Below, piece by piece: positions 42,301-51,815 of a stretch of 64,000 bases of DNA (position 1 is its first letter; every line of letters starts with the position of its first letter). The stretch is from Methanoculleus sp. UBA430. Lineage in GTDB: Archaea > Halobacteriota > Methanomicrobia > Methanomicrobiales > Methanoculleaceae. The stretch is taken from positions 409,406 to 473,405 of the forward strand of contig NZ_DAXW01000009.1 in assembly GCF_002506585.1 (NCBI RefSeq). Direction: 5' to 3'. The position numbers were made by a program, and so were the translations under genes. Below the pieces are notes generated by a model. The model did no database searches. It had not been told where the DNA came from and was given only the letters and a program-made list of their open reading frames with translations.

Positions 42301-45300
42301 CGCAGGCACCGTCTATATCGCCTCGAGCGACCGGAACGACCGGTATCTCTACGCGATCCGATCCGACGGCACCCTGAAGTGGAAGTTCCTCAACCCGGTC
42401 AGCCCGCGCTTCTTCGACGCGCCCTCCATCGGTGCGGACGGCACCATCTACATCGGGTCGAGCGGCACCCAGGTGCATGCCATCGGCTCGACCGATGCTC
42501 CGGCGATCTCGTCCATTACGATCGATCCGGCAGATATCGAACTCTCCCGCGGCCTCGTGCAGCAGTTCCTCGCCCTGGCCACGGATACCTCGGGAACCGT
42601 GCTCGCGAACCTCGTCCTCGATTGGTCGAGTTCGAACGAGACCGTCGGCACGGTGAACGCCACCGGCTTCTTCACTGCCCTTGAGGCGGGTACGACGAAC
42701 CTCTCCGCCACCTACGGCAGCACGACCGGGACGGCGAATATCACCGTCATCCCGCCGGTGCCGGTCGTGAAAGCGATAACAGTCTCTCCGGCCGAAAAAA
42801 GCGTATTCGTCGGTGACAACTGGACGTTCGCCGCCACTCCCCTCGACCAGTACAGCGAACCGATGGACGGAGTCCTCTGCACCTGGACCAGTTCGAACAC
42901 AACCGTCGGCACGGTCGACGAGACCGGCAACTTCAGCGCCCTTATTGCGGGCACGACGACCGTCACCGCCGCCAACGGGACGGTGAGCGGGAACGCAACC
43001 GTCACGGTGCTGAACCCGGCGATGCTGACGGCGATCACGATCCTGCCGTCGCCCGCCTCCCTGACGGTGGGCGAGGGGCTCCAGTTCAACGCAACGGCCG
43101 TCAACCAGTACAACACCACCATCGATGGCCTCGTCTTCACCTGGACCTGTTCCGACACCTCGGTCGGCACGGTGAACGAGACCGGCTACTTCACCTCGCT
43201 CACCTACGGCCGCGCGAACGTCACCGCGGCCATCGGCGCCGCCAATGCCACGGCGCCCGTGACCGTGCTCCCGCAGTCGCCCCGGACCTGGTCCGTCGAT
43301 GATTCGGGCGGAGCGAACTTCACCTCTATCCAGGCGGCCGTGGACGCCGCGTTCGACGGCGACACGATCGTCGTCGGGGACGGGATGTACAGCGAGTCCG
43401 TCACCGTCACGAAGCCCCTGACTCTCAGGTCGGAGAACGGACCGGAGAAGACAAAGATCGCCCCAACATCGACATACGGCGTCACAGTTTTGGCCGATAA
43501 CTCGACGGTATCCGGATTCGGCATCAGTGGCACAAGCGGCATAAACTGTCGTTATTACTCAGGGTGCACTTTAACCGACAACATCATCGCCGTTTCTAAA
43601 ACAGGTATCTATGTCCAAGGTGCGAACAACATACTCGTTGACGGCAACGTCATCAACGGCAGTACAACGCTCTCTATTGCTTTGATGTGTGCATCGATAT
43701 GCGACAGCGTCATCAGCAACAATACCTGCAGGGACAGCGCGCAGGGGCTCGCTATACAAACAACAGTCCAGAGTTCGGCACCCAGTAACATTACCGTTAC
43801 CGGAAACGTCATCGCGAGTAACAATTATGGGTTATTCCTGGACGGCGTCGAGAACAGCCGTTTTGACCACAACATCGTCACGGGCAATACCTATGGAATC
43901 CGTATGCAGTCCGGTCCGTCCAACACGCTGTTCGCAAATACCGTCGTAAATAATTCGAACACTTTGGATTACCCCTCCGGGCAGGCGAACACCTGGAGTT
44001 CTCCCGATCCGGTGACTTACACCTACAACGGTGTTACGTATACCGGGCCGATCGGCAACTACTGGGGAGCCTCGTACCCCATCGACGATATGAACGATAA
44101 CGGCATCGGCGATGCGGGTATCGCCTTGTACACTAATAATGTGGACAACTACCCCCTCGTCCTGCCGGCCGGAGCCTACTTCGGCGAGCCTTACGACAGC
44201 ATTCCGATCCCGACGACGATGGAGGTCAGTCCGTCTTCAGTCGTCATGATCGGTGAGACCCAGCAGCAGTTCACCGGCACGGTCTACGACCAGAACGGCC
44301 GCGTCATGACGGGTGCCGGGTTCGCGTGGAGCAGCAGCGACGAGAAGGTCGGCCCCATCACGGGCGGCGGCCTGTTCACCGCAGTGTACGCCGGAAACAC
44401 AACGATCACGGGACAGTGCTACACCCTTCGGGACACGGCCGACGTATTCGTGAACAGGACCGTTCTCGAGACGGTCTGGATCGACTCCTGCGAGTCGACC
44501 GACGGCTGGACCCTCTCAAACGCAGGGCTCCGGGACGATGTCGTCTACGAGGGGTCGTACAGTATCGGCACCCCGAAGATAACCGCCAATGCATCTGCCG
44601 AGAAGGTTCTTACCTTCCCCGAAGGTGCTGCGCAGATGCGGTTCCAACTATATGGAGTCAAGACTGCAGGCTGCTGGATCAAAGCGTTCATCGACGGTGA
44701 AGAGGTAGCAGTGGCTACAAACATGAACAGGTGGATAACCTACGCCGTCGACATTTCCGGCTACGAGGCCAGGAGTCACACCTTTGCGGTAGAGACACTT
44801 TACAGTAACCCGGCCGGATACTCCAACCAGGGCGTCGGATTCTACCTCGACCAGATCGAGATGAGAGTTAACGCCTCCGCGATCACGCCCGGCATCGCCT
44901 CGATCGCGGTCGAGCCCGCCTCGGCGAACCTGACCAACGGCGAGACGCAGCAGTTCTCCGCGGTCGCCTACGATGCCCAGGGCACCGAGGTCCCGGACGT
45001 CTCGTTCGCCTGGAGCTCGTCGAACACGTCGGTGGGTAGCCTGAGCGAGACCGGCCTCTTCACCGCCCGCAAGGTCGGCACGACGACCGTCACCGCCGCG
45101 TACAGCAACGCGACGGGCACCGCCACCGTCACCGTGACCCCGCCGCAGGGCGACCAGACCCAGAACACCCCGCTGGACATCCCCGGCTGCAACGTGACCA
45201 CGGGCAACGACGGCAGGCCGCAGGTCAGCATCAACACCACCGCGGCCAACGCAACCGTCGCCGGAAACACCATTCGGATCGCTGAGGGCAACTTTACCCT

Positions 45301-46474
45301 CACCATCGAGACCGAGGGCGCTCCCACCAATGAGAGCGGCACCGTGAACGGGACGATCGCGAACATCAGGCTCGACACGAACCCGGTCGTCACCGAGCTC
45401 GGTTCGGTCGGCACGGTCAGCGCCTCCGTCTCGGCGAACCTGACCGGCATCCCGCAGGGAGCCGGCCTCACGACGACCGTCTCGCAGAACGTCTCCGCCG
45501 ACGCGCAGAGCGCCTTCCAGCTCGCCGCAACTGCGGACGGACTGAACCTCGGCGACGTCGCCTACACGCTGAACATCGTGAGGACGAACCTCGAGAACGG
45601 CCAGGACATCGCCGGCGCCACCATCCGGATGGCGGTCAGCCCCGCCTGGGTCACCGCCCACGGCGGCGTTGACGCAATCCGGATCATCCGGTCCGCCGAG
45701 GACGGCACCAAGGAAGTGCTCGCGACGACGCTCGTCGGCACCGATGCCGACGGGAACATAGTCTTTGAGGCAGTCTCGCCGAACGGCCTCTCGATCTTCG
45801 GGCTGGCCGCAGCCACGGCAGCATCCCAGCCCACCCAGGCCTCTTCCTCATCCGGAGGCAGTAGCGGCACCGCGACCGCGGTCGGTGCGGCAAGCAACCT
45901 CAAGCCCGGCGAGAGCACCACCCTCTCGATGGACGCGACGGCAATCTCGGCGGTCACCCTCACCGCGAACGCCGAGGTCAAGGACCTCATGGTGACCGTC
46001 GCCAAAGGCTCGCTCCCGCAGGCAGCCGAACCTCCAGCGGGCACGGTCTACCAGTATGTCCAGACGACCCTCTACCGGGCGTCGGCTGATGACTTCAGCG
46101 GTGTTAAGATCCGGTTCGCCGTCCCGGCCACCTGGCTCACAGCGCAGGGCCACACGGCAGAGCAGGTGACCTTGTTCCGGTACGCCGACGGCGCGTGGCA
46201 GGCAGTCCCGGTCGAGGCGCTCGGTGAGGAGAATGGCAACGCCATCTTCTCCGCCGACACCAACGGGTTTGGCCTCTTTGCGATCGCGGCGACCGGGGAG
46301 GCCCCCGGCGCGACCGGCGACGTGACCCCGCAGCCCACCGCAACGGGATCACCGGCCCAGGCAGAAGCAGCGGCTCAGACGGCCGGAAGCGCCCCCACGC
46401 CGCAGGCGTCCCCGCTCCCGGTCTGGGCGGCGATTCTGGCCTTCGGGTTCCTCCTCTTCGTGAGGAGAACCTGA
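39380..46474 (+). CDS. Giant multidomain cell-surface protein
   Basis: 2364 residues. In order: signal peptide (ending VPAVALGG); Thr/Pro/Glu stalk; module copy 1 (about 104-350); PKD domain (about 354-440, PTADFTANVTSGEAPLDVLF); module copy 2 (about 444-683); an eight-blade PQQ-like propeller (about 692-1037, GADGTIY.GS...YAVNPDGT.KW units of 40 residues); three BIG2-like Ig domains (about 1042-1297); a right-handed beta-helix (about 1302-1594, NNTC, GNVI, NSRFDHNIVTGN repeats); BIG2; a jelly-roll-like domain (about 1696-1835); BIG2; a spacer domain; and a PGF-pre-PGF-type domain (about 2171-2304). The C-terminal end is SPLPVWAAILAFGFLLFVRRT, an anchor/sorting-like tail. The DNA is uniformly GC-rich except for the beta-helix part. 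The likely role is adhesion or polymer binding outside the cell (inference). Confidence 0.85.
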   Translation: MTGDKRIQDSPWQGRIAVLLLLFALIAVPAVALGGTDLPSNTTEPTAGVPDEIPPSIGAEENGTPEPTPTETVAEEVTPEPTEQLPEYVYIDEDIANLGAGTVIPSNSNVLLQISNGGNARFNDYGNNTYHFFSPGQSGTQGMNALHITTDPAESSGQVTFSSDQAGVFYLTDTGGRGWDDDGILMLAVNGTIPDSFRVTIKASGYQWTPVLTGTYPTFDDVTYVPEALNETFTKDDFLYEPQIWRPCAATNYPIFDGQDMTDTTNTFSILFIDLNAGILGANALSQPSFAGQSVTDNGAIKVEYSFENLPTFAAFDAYAYTVSSNQGQGIRWTNRLSASGSSGYAVIGQPLPDAPTADFTANVTSGEAPLDVLFTDVSTGTVASWAWDFENDGVVDSTEQNPTHTYTAAGTYSVNLTVANAGGSDSEVKTGYITVTEPAGPSVLPGYNNIFVKVANDLGAKYNAFDNNTYNIRFEGIGRGLNALHISTDPAVNFGQVTVTDSQTGTFYATDSGGKGYEDEIILMVAVNGTIPDDFRLRITADGYTWTPNPASNQPPSLDNVIYQASSLDEVFTKEDFIYGPQIWKPTGNEADYPIYAGQDMTNTENTFRIMFIDLNAGVLRPNETLENRGAVRITYAFENLESFAAFNVYAYCKNSNNGDDMIAWGNALTSDKAMSGYSVIGTDADTPAGSAWPMYGHDLRHTGLSPYTGPEFPVQLWSHKASSAFYVQPVLGADGTVYAGSRNRVFYAINSNGTLKWSYTVPNQIYTAAAIDNEGTVYFGNKDAKIYAVNPDGTLKWTFTTGSAVSSAPAIGADGTIYAGSGDMKLYAVNPDGTEKWSYATGGAVSSAPAIGADGTIYVGSADTNLYAINPDGSLKWSYTTGGAVNTAPAIGADGTIYTGSADGSLYAINPDGTPKWSYATGGAVTTPAIGPDGTIYAGSASKTINAVNPDGTLKWFYTTTGTLTTAPAIDAAGTVYIASSDRNDRYLYAIRSDGTLKWKFLNPVSPRFFDAPSIGADGTIYIGSSGTQVHAIGSTDAPAISSITIDPADIELSRGLVQQFLALATDTSGTVLANLVLDWSSSNETVGTVNATGFFTALEAGTTNLSATYGSTTGTANITVIPPVPVVKAITVSPAEKSVFVGDNWTFAATPLDQYSEPMDGVLCTWTSSNTTVGTVDETGNFSALIAGTTTVTAANGTVSGNATVTVLNPAMLTAITILPSPASLTVGEGLQFNATAVNQYNTTIDGLVFTWTCSDTSVGTVNETGYFTSLTYGRANVTAAIGAANATAPVTVLPQSPRTWSVDDSGGANFTSIQAAVDAAFDGDTIVVGDGMYSESVTVTKPLTLRSENGPEKTKIAPTSTYGVTVLADNSTVSGFGISGTSGINCRYYSGCTLTDNIIAVSKTGIYVQGANNILVDGNVINGSTTLSIALMCASICDSVISNNTCRDSAQGLAIQTTVQSSAPSNITVTGNVIASNNYGLFLDGVENSRFDHNIVTGNTYGIRMQSGPSNTLFANTVVNNSNTLDYPSGQANTWSSPDPVTYTYNGVTYTGPIGNYWGASYPIDDMNDNGIGDAGIALYTNNVDNYPLVLPAGAYFGEPYDSIPIPTTMEVSPSSVVMIGETQQQFTGTVYDQNGRVMTGAGFAWSSSDEKVGPITGGGLFTAVYAGNTTITGQCYTLRDTADVFVNRTVLETVWIDSCESTDGWTLSNAGLRDDVVYEGSYSIGTPKITANASAEKVLTFPEGAAQMRFQLYGVKTAGCWIKAFIDGEEVAVATNMNRWITYAVDISGYEARSHTFAVETLYSNPAGYSNQGVGFYLDQIEMRVNASAITPGIASIAVEPASANLTNGETQQFSAVAYDAQGTEVPDVSFAWSSSNTSVGSLSETGLFTARKVGTTTVTAAYSNATGTATVTVTPPQGDQTQNTPLDIPGCNVTTGNDGRPQVSINTTAANATVAGNTIRIAEGNFTLTIETEGAPTNESGTVNGTIANIRLDTNPVVTELGSVGTVSASVSANLTGIPQGAGLTTTVSQNVSADAQSAFQLAATADGLNLGDVAYTLNIVRTNLENGQDIAGATIRMAVSPAWVTAHGGVDAIRIIRSAEDGTKEVLATTLVGTDADGNIVFEAVSPNGLSIFGLAAATAASQPTQASSSSGGSSGTATAVGAASNLKPGESTTLSMDATAISAVTLTANAEVKDLMVTVAKGSLPQAAEPPAGTVYQYVQTTLYRASADDFSGVKIRFAVPATWLTAQGHTAEQVTLFRYADGAWQAVPVEALGEENGNAIFSADTNGFGLFAIAATGEAPGATGDVTPQPTATGSPAQAEAAAQTAGSAPTPQASPLPVWAAILAFGFLLFVRRT
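41820..42190 (+). repeat. 120-base tandem repeat encoding propeller blades
   Basis: The segment GCCGACGGCAC recurs at about 41822, 41942 and 42062 with an exact 120-base period. Each unit encodes one 40-residue PQQ-like blade. The near-identity of neighbouring units points to recent internal duplication or gene conversion. Confidence 0.7.
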
Positions 46475-46486
46475 ACACCCTTTTTT
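46446..46486 (+). terminator. Hairpin plus T6 at the end of the giant gene
   Basis: GGTT(C)CTCCTC (46446-46456) pairs with GAGGAG-AACC (46462-46471) around TTCGT, with one bulged base. It encodes the last residues FLLFVRRT and is followed by T6 at 46481-46486. The layout is the same as at 9078-9111. Confidence 0.5.
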
Positions 46487-46568
46487 CTCCGGCACTTCAC
46501 CGGCAAGAATCGAGCATAGACAGACCACATGAACCCGGCCGGGAAGGCCGGGACCACAGGAGACAGTT

Positions 46569-49500
46569 GTGATGAAAAACAACCCACACATGCGCCAGGC
46601 AGGGTGGCGGGAGACGATCATCGTCTTCGCTCTCCTCGTCGCGCTCATCGCCGCACCTGCCGCGGCAGCCGACTTTGGAGGGATCACCCTCCCCGACTAC
46701 AAGCACATCGACATCACGATGGCAAACGGCGGGGAGAAGTACATCAAGTTCGACGGCGGAGGACTCAACGCCCTCCACATTACGACCGATCCGTCCGAGC
46801 CCTACGGGCAAGTGACGGAGACCAGCACCCAATCGGGCACATTCTACTTCTCCGACACGGGAGGACGAGGGTTCTTTGACGACCTCATCCTCATGGTAGC
46901 GGTGCAGGGAGAGGTTCCCGACGACTTCAAGGTCCATGTCAGGGCAAGCGGCTACCAGTGGACGCCGACCCCGGTACTGAACCAGCCTCCGACCATGGAG
47001 GAGATCACGTACAGCGAAGACTTCACCGACCGAGTCTTCACCAGGGAAGACTTCATCTACGCGCCGCAGATCTGGAAACCATGCAAGGAGAACTACCCGA
47101 TCTATTACGGCCAGGACATGAGCAAAAACAACCCGGAAGACCGGTTCCACATCATGTTCGTCGACCTCGGCGTCGGCGCGATCGGCCCGAACAGTTTCCT
47201 TGACGGGCTGACCGACGGCGGGTGCGCAAAGATCGAGTACTCCTTCGAGAACCTGGATACGTTTGCGGCCTTCAACGCATACGGCTGGTGCAACCAGTCC
47301 AACCAGGGCAGGGGGATCTCGTGGTCGAACGACCTCACCGGCTTCTCGGAAACGGGTATAAGCGGCTACTCGGTCCAGGGCACCAAGAAAGGCGGCGATA
47401 CGGGCGGGTCCGGGAGCGGAGGCGGTAGTAGCAGCGGCGGAAGCGCCGGATCATCCGGTACCTCCGGTATCACGGGCAGCACGCTGAACGCATCAACCAC
47501 CGGATCCATCAACGGCACCCTCCACGCCTTCACCGCATCCGGGCCGGCAGAACCCCTGATCACCGGCTCATCGTCGACCATACGGATTCCAGTCGCCGTT
47601 CCCGAAGGTGCCAGGATCGACCGCGGCCTCCTGTACGTCTACGTGTGCAACGCAACAGAGATGAAGACGGGCGCCGGAACCGAGATCGAGCCGGCGTTCA
47701 AGTTTGACGGCAAGCCGGTCACGCCCGCGGCCGTATCCTGGGACCGGCAGGGGACCGGCTCGGCGCCGATGGCCGGGACGTTCACCCTGGCGGTCCCGCC
47801 GGAGATGCTCACCGCCGGCGAACACACACTGACGATGTATGCAAATGGAGAGTCGAAGGTCACCTGCCGTGTACCTGCCGCCCTCCTGGTGCTTGTTGTC
47901 GGCGACCCCGCCCAACCCCGGATCGACTACTGGATCGGGGAAGGGTGCGATGACGTCCTCGCAGACCTCTGGGAGGGGACGACCGAAGAGGATGCTGCCA
48001 CCAGCATCAAGTTTGACGGGACCTTCGAACGCGATCGGGCATCGGCAGCCCGGCTCTACATCGTGAGCACGGCCGAACCCAACCAGGGCGGCATAGGAAA
48101 CCGGGTGGTGCTGAACACCTGGGACTGGCTCAACCCCCTGCAGGAAGGACCGACCGGGGTCTGGACCGCGGCCCTGAACGTCCATCCCTTCATCAAGGAA
48201 TTGGAGAACGTCGTGAAGGTGCAGAGTTACCCGGTCGGCGTCGCTGGCGACCACCTCCAGAACCGAAATGCTATCCTGGTCATCCAGTATGGAGGGGAGG
48301 AGTCATCGTCGGGCATAGAGATCTCCTCCGACGCCCGGACGACTCCGGAAGAGGAGATCGGGTCGTTTGTGCTGCCGTACTCCGCCACGGGGGCGCTGGA
48401 GGAAGAGCTGCACTACTCCACAGGAGACAGGAACCTGGTGCTAACATTCCCGGCAGGGAACCGGGTAACCAACGCCACGGGTGCCGCAGTAACATCGGTT
48501 ACGATCCGGGCGGTGCAGGATCTCCTCCCGGTCCCGGGTATGGCAATGGAGCAGGTGTACCGCATCACCCCCGAGGATGCTACGGCGGCAATCCCATTCT
48601 CCATGGCGGCACGCCTCCAGACGACCGGGAATGCGACATGGTACCGCTACGATGCCGCTGGATCGATCTGGCGGCAGGTCAACACTGCGATCGACCTCAC
48701 AAATGGAACGGTGACGGCATACCCTGAAACGTTCGGGGTCTACGGGGTGGCCACACCGCTACCGGCAACCCTCACTATCGGTTCAAACCCCGCCGGCGCG
48801 CGGATAATCCTCGACGGCGTGTACCTCGGAAAGGTCACCCCGGCCACCATCAGTCCCGCAGATCCGGGAAACCACACTCTCCGGCTGGAACTGGAGCAGT
48901 TTACTTCATATGAAACAGGTATCACGATCCCGGACGACACGGCGGTATTCGCAGATCTCAACCATGACGGCGTCCGGGCCGCCAACCGCCTGAAGTTCGA
49001 TGAACTGCAGATAGAGCCCGGATACGACCGGAACGGCGGGATATACGTCATGTCCCGGCCTTCGGGGGCCGCGATCACCATCGACGGCAAGAAGACGAAA
49101 TACACGACACCTCATATTGTCCAGGGCATCCGGGAAGGGAGCCATACGGTGAAGGTGGTCAAGGAAGGCCAGGCGTTCAACACCCCGACAAAGACGATCT
49201 GGGTGGAGAGGGACTGCATCACACCCGTTCAGATTGACGCACATGAGCAGGCCATCGTTCGGAAGGTCTCGCTCTCTTCGGATGATTACTCGGGCAAAGG
49301 GTTGACTCTCAACGGCAGGGGGCCGGTATTCCGGCTGCCCAAGACCGTCGCAGTGGCTGGAGCGAACTCGTTTATCACGATCAGCGACGGCGACCGGTAC
49401 CTCTCCCACCAGATCACAGTCACAGAGGATGGAGGAACGATCAAGATCGCATCCCGTGACTACGCCTTCTGCGGACTGCTGGTGGAGTCGAACCCGGCGG

Positions 49501-49904
49501 GAGCCGAGATCCTGATAGACGGCTTCAGAACCGGTCTCTGTACTCCCTACCTCATCAGGAACGTCTCAGACGGACGGCACGTCATCTCCGTCACTCGCTC
49601 CGGGTACCTGCCTGCAGAAGAGGAGATCCTGCTCACCGACGATAACAACGCCGAGATCGATAAGCAGTTTATGTTCCGCCTTGGATCCTACCCCTACGGC
49701 AGCCTGAACGTAACCAGTGAGCCTGCGGGAGGAGAGATCTACCTCCACAACCAGAATACCGGCGAGGTTACTCCCCACACCTTCCGGTATATGCCGATCG
49801 GGACGTATGTGGTAAAGGTCGTCGGGAACGCCACGTTCCGGACGGCAGATGATGTCACCATCCAGCCCTATGAAGTGACCGGGTGCGCGTTCAACCTAGT
49901 TTGA
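46569..49904 (+). CDS. Exported surface protein: ALHITT-YGPQ module, DUF3344-like domain and PEGA cassette
   Basis: 1111 residues. The signal peptide ends AAPAAAADF. One module (about 38-271) has GGGLNALHITTDPSEPYGQ, FSDTGGRGFFDD, YAPQIWKPC and NYPIYYGQDM. A Gly/Ser linker (275-300) follows, then a beta-sandwich region (about 331-577; LLYVYVCN, EPAFKFDGKPV, NTWDWLNPLQEG) resembling DUF3344 of methanogens. A domain at about 595-735 comes next. The PEGA cassette (about 740-1111: SNPAGARIILDGVYLGK, RPSGAAITIDGKKTK, SNPAGAEILIDGFRTG, EPAGGEIYLHNQNTG) shares its last three-quarters with the C-terminus of the protein encoded at 9133. No membrane anchor is visible. The gene lies 94 bases after the giant gene. 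Confidence 0.8.
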   Translation: MMKNNPHMRQAGWRETIIVFALLVALIAAPAAAADFGGITLPDYKHIDITMANGGEKYIKFDGGGLNALHITTDPSEPYGQVTETSTQSGTFYFSDTGGRGFFDDLILMVAVQGEVPDDFKVHVRASGYQWTPTPVLNQPPTMEEITYSEDFTDRVFTREDFIYAPQIWKPCKENYPIYYGQDMSKNNPEDRFHIMFVDLGVGAIGPNSFLDGLTDGGCAKIEYSFENLDTFAAFNAYGWCNQSNQGRGISWSNDLTGFSETGISGYSVQGTKKGGDTGGSGSGGGSSSGGSAGSSGTSGITGSTLNASTTGSINGTLHAFTASGPAEPLITGSSSTIRIPVAVPEGARIDRGLLYVYVCNATEMKTGAGTEIEPAFKFDGKPVTPAAVSWDRQGTGSAPMAGTFTLAVPPEMLTAGEHTLTMYANGESKVTCRVPAALLVLVVGDPAQPRIDYWIGEGCDDVLADLWEGTTEEDAATSIKFDGTFERDRASAARLYIVSTAEPNQGGIGNRVVLNTWDWLNPLQEGPTGVWTAALNVHPFIKELENVVKVQSYPVGVAGDHLQNRNAILVIQYGGEESSSGIEISSDARTTPEEEIGSFVLPYSATGALEEELHYSTGDRNLVLTFPAGNRVTNATGAAVTSVTIRAVQDLLPVPGMAMEQVYRITPEDATAAIPFSMAARLQTTGNATWYRYDAAGSIWRQVNTAIDLTNGTVTAYPETFGVYGVATPLPATLTIGSNPAGARIILDGVYLGKVTPATISPADPGNHTLRLELEQFTSYETGITIPDDTAVFADLNHDGVRAANRLKFDELQIEPGYDRNGGIYVMSRPSGAAITIDGKKTKYTTPHIVQGIREGSHTVKVVKEGQAFNTPTKTIWVERDCITPVQIDAHEQAIVRKVSLSSDDYSGKGLTLNGRGPVFRLPKTVAVAGANSFITISDGDRYLSHQITVTEDGGTIKIASRDYAFCGLLVESNPAGAEILIDGFRTGLCTPYLIRNVSDGRHVISVTRSGYLPAEEEILLTDDNNAEIDKQFMFRLGSYPYGSLNVTSEPAGGEIYLHNQNTGEVTPHTFRYMPIGTYVVKVVGNATFRTADDVTIQPYEVTGCAFNLV

Positions 49905-49925
49905 ACGGAACGCGCACCCTCTTTT
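49881..49925 (+). terminator. Terminator overlapping the stop codon
   Basis: An 11-base perfect stem GGGTGCGCGTT (49881-49891) / AACGCGCACCC (49909-49919) encloses the TGA and is followed by TCTTTTCCC. The hairpin begins within the last codons of the preceding gene. Confidence 0.55.
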
Positions 49926-50027
49926 CCCTCTGCAATCCATAGAATAGGCAGCACCCCGGAGGGTCCGGTTGAGAGAGGGCGCGGCCGAGATCCGCAGGCA
50001 GGCCATCTCCCATGAAAAATAGGCACC

Positions 50028-50330
50028 TTAGCGCCTGTACATCGAAGAGAACCCTTCGCCCTTATCATCCTCGCACTCGATCGCGGTACCGTCCCGGACG
50101 AGGGTGTTGAATATGAGGGCGGCATTCATCAGGTTCTCGTCCGGGGTTCCGCCCTGCCGCACACCGGAGAGAGCCTGGCGTTGCGGCGTCGGGATCGTCC
50201 GTCTGCCCACCCGGACACCCGCGCAGTGCCGGCAGTAACTGCAGTGAGAGTAGATCGACACCTCACGATCTGCGCATGCAACCGTCACCCGGTCCTTTGC
50301 ATCGTCGCGGTGAAATTCAAGTGTCTTCAT
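50028..50330 (-). CDS. Small Cys-rich protein of unknown function
   Basis: 100 residues (MKTLEFHRDDAKDRVTVACADREVS...). A CSYCRHC cluster (Cys30, 33, 36) with Cys19 suggests a metal site. The rest is hydrophilic. The family is not recognised. It is divergent from EF-1A and isolated from other minus-strand genes; coding-like composition supports a real gene. Confidence 0.5.
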   Translation of the reverse strand: MKTLEFHRDDAKDRVTVACADREVSIYSHCSYCRHCAGVRVGRRTIPTPQRQALSGVRQGGTPDENLMNAALIFNTLVRDGTAIECEDDKGEGFSSMYRR

Positions 50331-50420
50331 ATACGAAGAACGTAGATTTCCGGAGAATAAGATTCTGTCGATTACCCGGGGTTTTTGCGCAATGCACGCT
50401 ATTGACGCGCATAGAAATAC

Positions 50421-50428
50421 TTTATATG
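50421..50428 (+). promoter_or_regulatory. EF-1A promoter TATA box
   Basis: TTTATATG in the context AAATACTTTATATGGAG, about 80 bases before the ATG. The SD GTGGAGGAT stands at about 50492-50500. Strong elements fit a highly expressed translation factor. Confidence 0.6.
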
Positions 50429-50507
50429 GAGAACGTCATACGTATAAGTTACTCGCATAAGCAGGCTGTTCGAGCTGACAGACCTATTTGAGTGGAGGAT
50501 ACAATCT

Positions 50508-51785
50508 ATGGCAGTTGAAAAGCCCCACATGAATTTAGCAGTAATCGGACACATCGACCACGGGAAGTCTACGACCGTCGGTCGGTTGCTCTTTGAGACC
50601 GGAGCGGTAGCGCCCCACATCATCGAGTCGTTCAGGAAGGAGGCCGAATCCAAGGGTAAGGGCTCGTTCGAGTTCGCCTGGGTCATGGACAGCCTCAAGG
50701 AAGAGCGTGAACGTGGTATCACCATCGATATCGCCCACAAGCGGTTCGACACCGACAAGTTCTACTTCACCGTCGTGGACTGCCCCGGACACCGTGACTT
50801 CGTCAAGAACATGATCACGGGCGCATCCCAGGCAGACGCCGCACTGCTGGTCGTCGCCGCACCCGACGGCGTGATGGAGCAGACCAAGGAGCACGTCTTC
50901 CTGTCCCGTACGCTCGGCATCAACCAGCTGATCATCGGCATCAACAAGATGGATGCCGTCAAGTACGACGAGAAGCGCTACAACGAGGTCAAGGAACAAC
51001 TCTCCCAGCTGCTCAAGATGGTCGGCTACAAGCCCGACGCCATCAGTTTCATCCCGATGAGCGCGTTCGTCGGCGACAACATCGCCAAGCCCAGCGCGAA
51101 CACCCCCTGGTACAAGGGCCAGACGGTACTTGCCGCACTCAACGCGCTCACCGAGCCCGAGAAGCCCACGACCCTGCCCATGCGTCTCCCCATCCAGGAC
51201 GTCTACTCCATCTCCGGAATCGGGACCGTGCCCGTCGGCCGTGTCGAGACCGGTATCATGAAGAAGGGAATGAAAGTCAGCTTCATGCCCGCGAACAAAG
51301 AGGGTGAGGTCAAGTCCATCGAGATGCACCACGAGGAGATCCCGCAGGCGCTTCCTGGCGACAACGTCGGGTTCAACGTCCGTGGTATCGGCAAGGGCGA
51401 CATCCGCCGCGGCGACGTCTGCGGTCCCGCCGACGTGCCGCCGACCGTTGCAGACGAGTTCATCGCGCAGGTCGTCGTGCTTCACCACCCGAGCGCCTTG
51501 ACCGTCGGCTACACCCCGGTCTTCCACTGCCACACCGCCCAGATCGCGTGCACCTTCATGGAACTCCAGAAGAAACTCGACCCCCGCACCGGTCAGGTCA
51601 AGGAGGAGAACCCCACGTTCCTCAAGACCGGCGATGCCGCGATCGTCAAGATCAAGCCAACCCAGGCCATGGTCATCGAGAAGGTCAAGGAGATCCCGCA
51701 GCTCGGACGGTTCGCTGTCCGTGATATGGGATCCACCATTGCGGCAGGCGTGTGCATCAACATCACGCCCAAGCAGATGAGATAA
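50508..51785 (+). CDS. tuf: Translation elongation factor 1-alpha
   Basis: 425 residues, full length. It is the GTPase that brings aminoacyl-tRNA to the ribosome. Motifs: G1 GHIDHGKST (14-22), DCPGH and NKMD, then domain II GIGTVPVGRVETG and domain III ending AAGVCINITPKQMR. rpsJ follows at a distance of 30 bases, the conserved archaeal arrangement. Confidence 0.98.
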   Translation: MAVEKPHMNLAVIGHIDHGKSTTVGRLLFETGAVAPHIIESFRKEAESKGKGSFEFAWVMDSLKEERERGITIDIAHKRFDTDKFYFTVVDCPGHRDFVKNMITGASQADAALLVVAAPDGVMEQTKEHVFLSRTLGINQLIIGINKMDAVKYDEKRYNEVKEQLSQLLKMVGYKPDAISFIPMSAFVGDNIAKPSANTPWYKGQTVLAALNALTEPEKPTTLPMRLPIQDVYSISGIGTVPVGRVETGIMKKGMKVSFMPANKEGEVKSIEMHHEEIPQALPGDNVGFNVRGIGKGDIRRGDVCGPADVPPTVADEFIAQVVVLHHPSALTVGYTPVFHCHTAQIACTFMELQKKLDPRTGQVKEENPTFLKTGDAAIVKIKPTQAMVIEKVKEIPQLGRFAVRDMGSTIAAGVCINITPKQMR

Positions 51786-51815
51786 GAAGGTACCCATAAT
51801 TTTTTGGTGGTAGAT

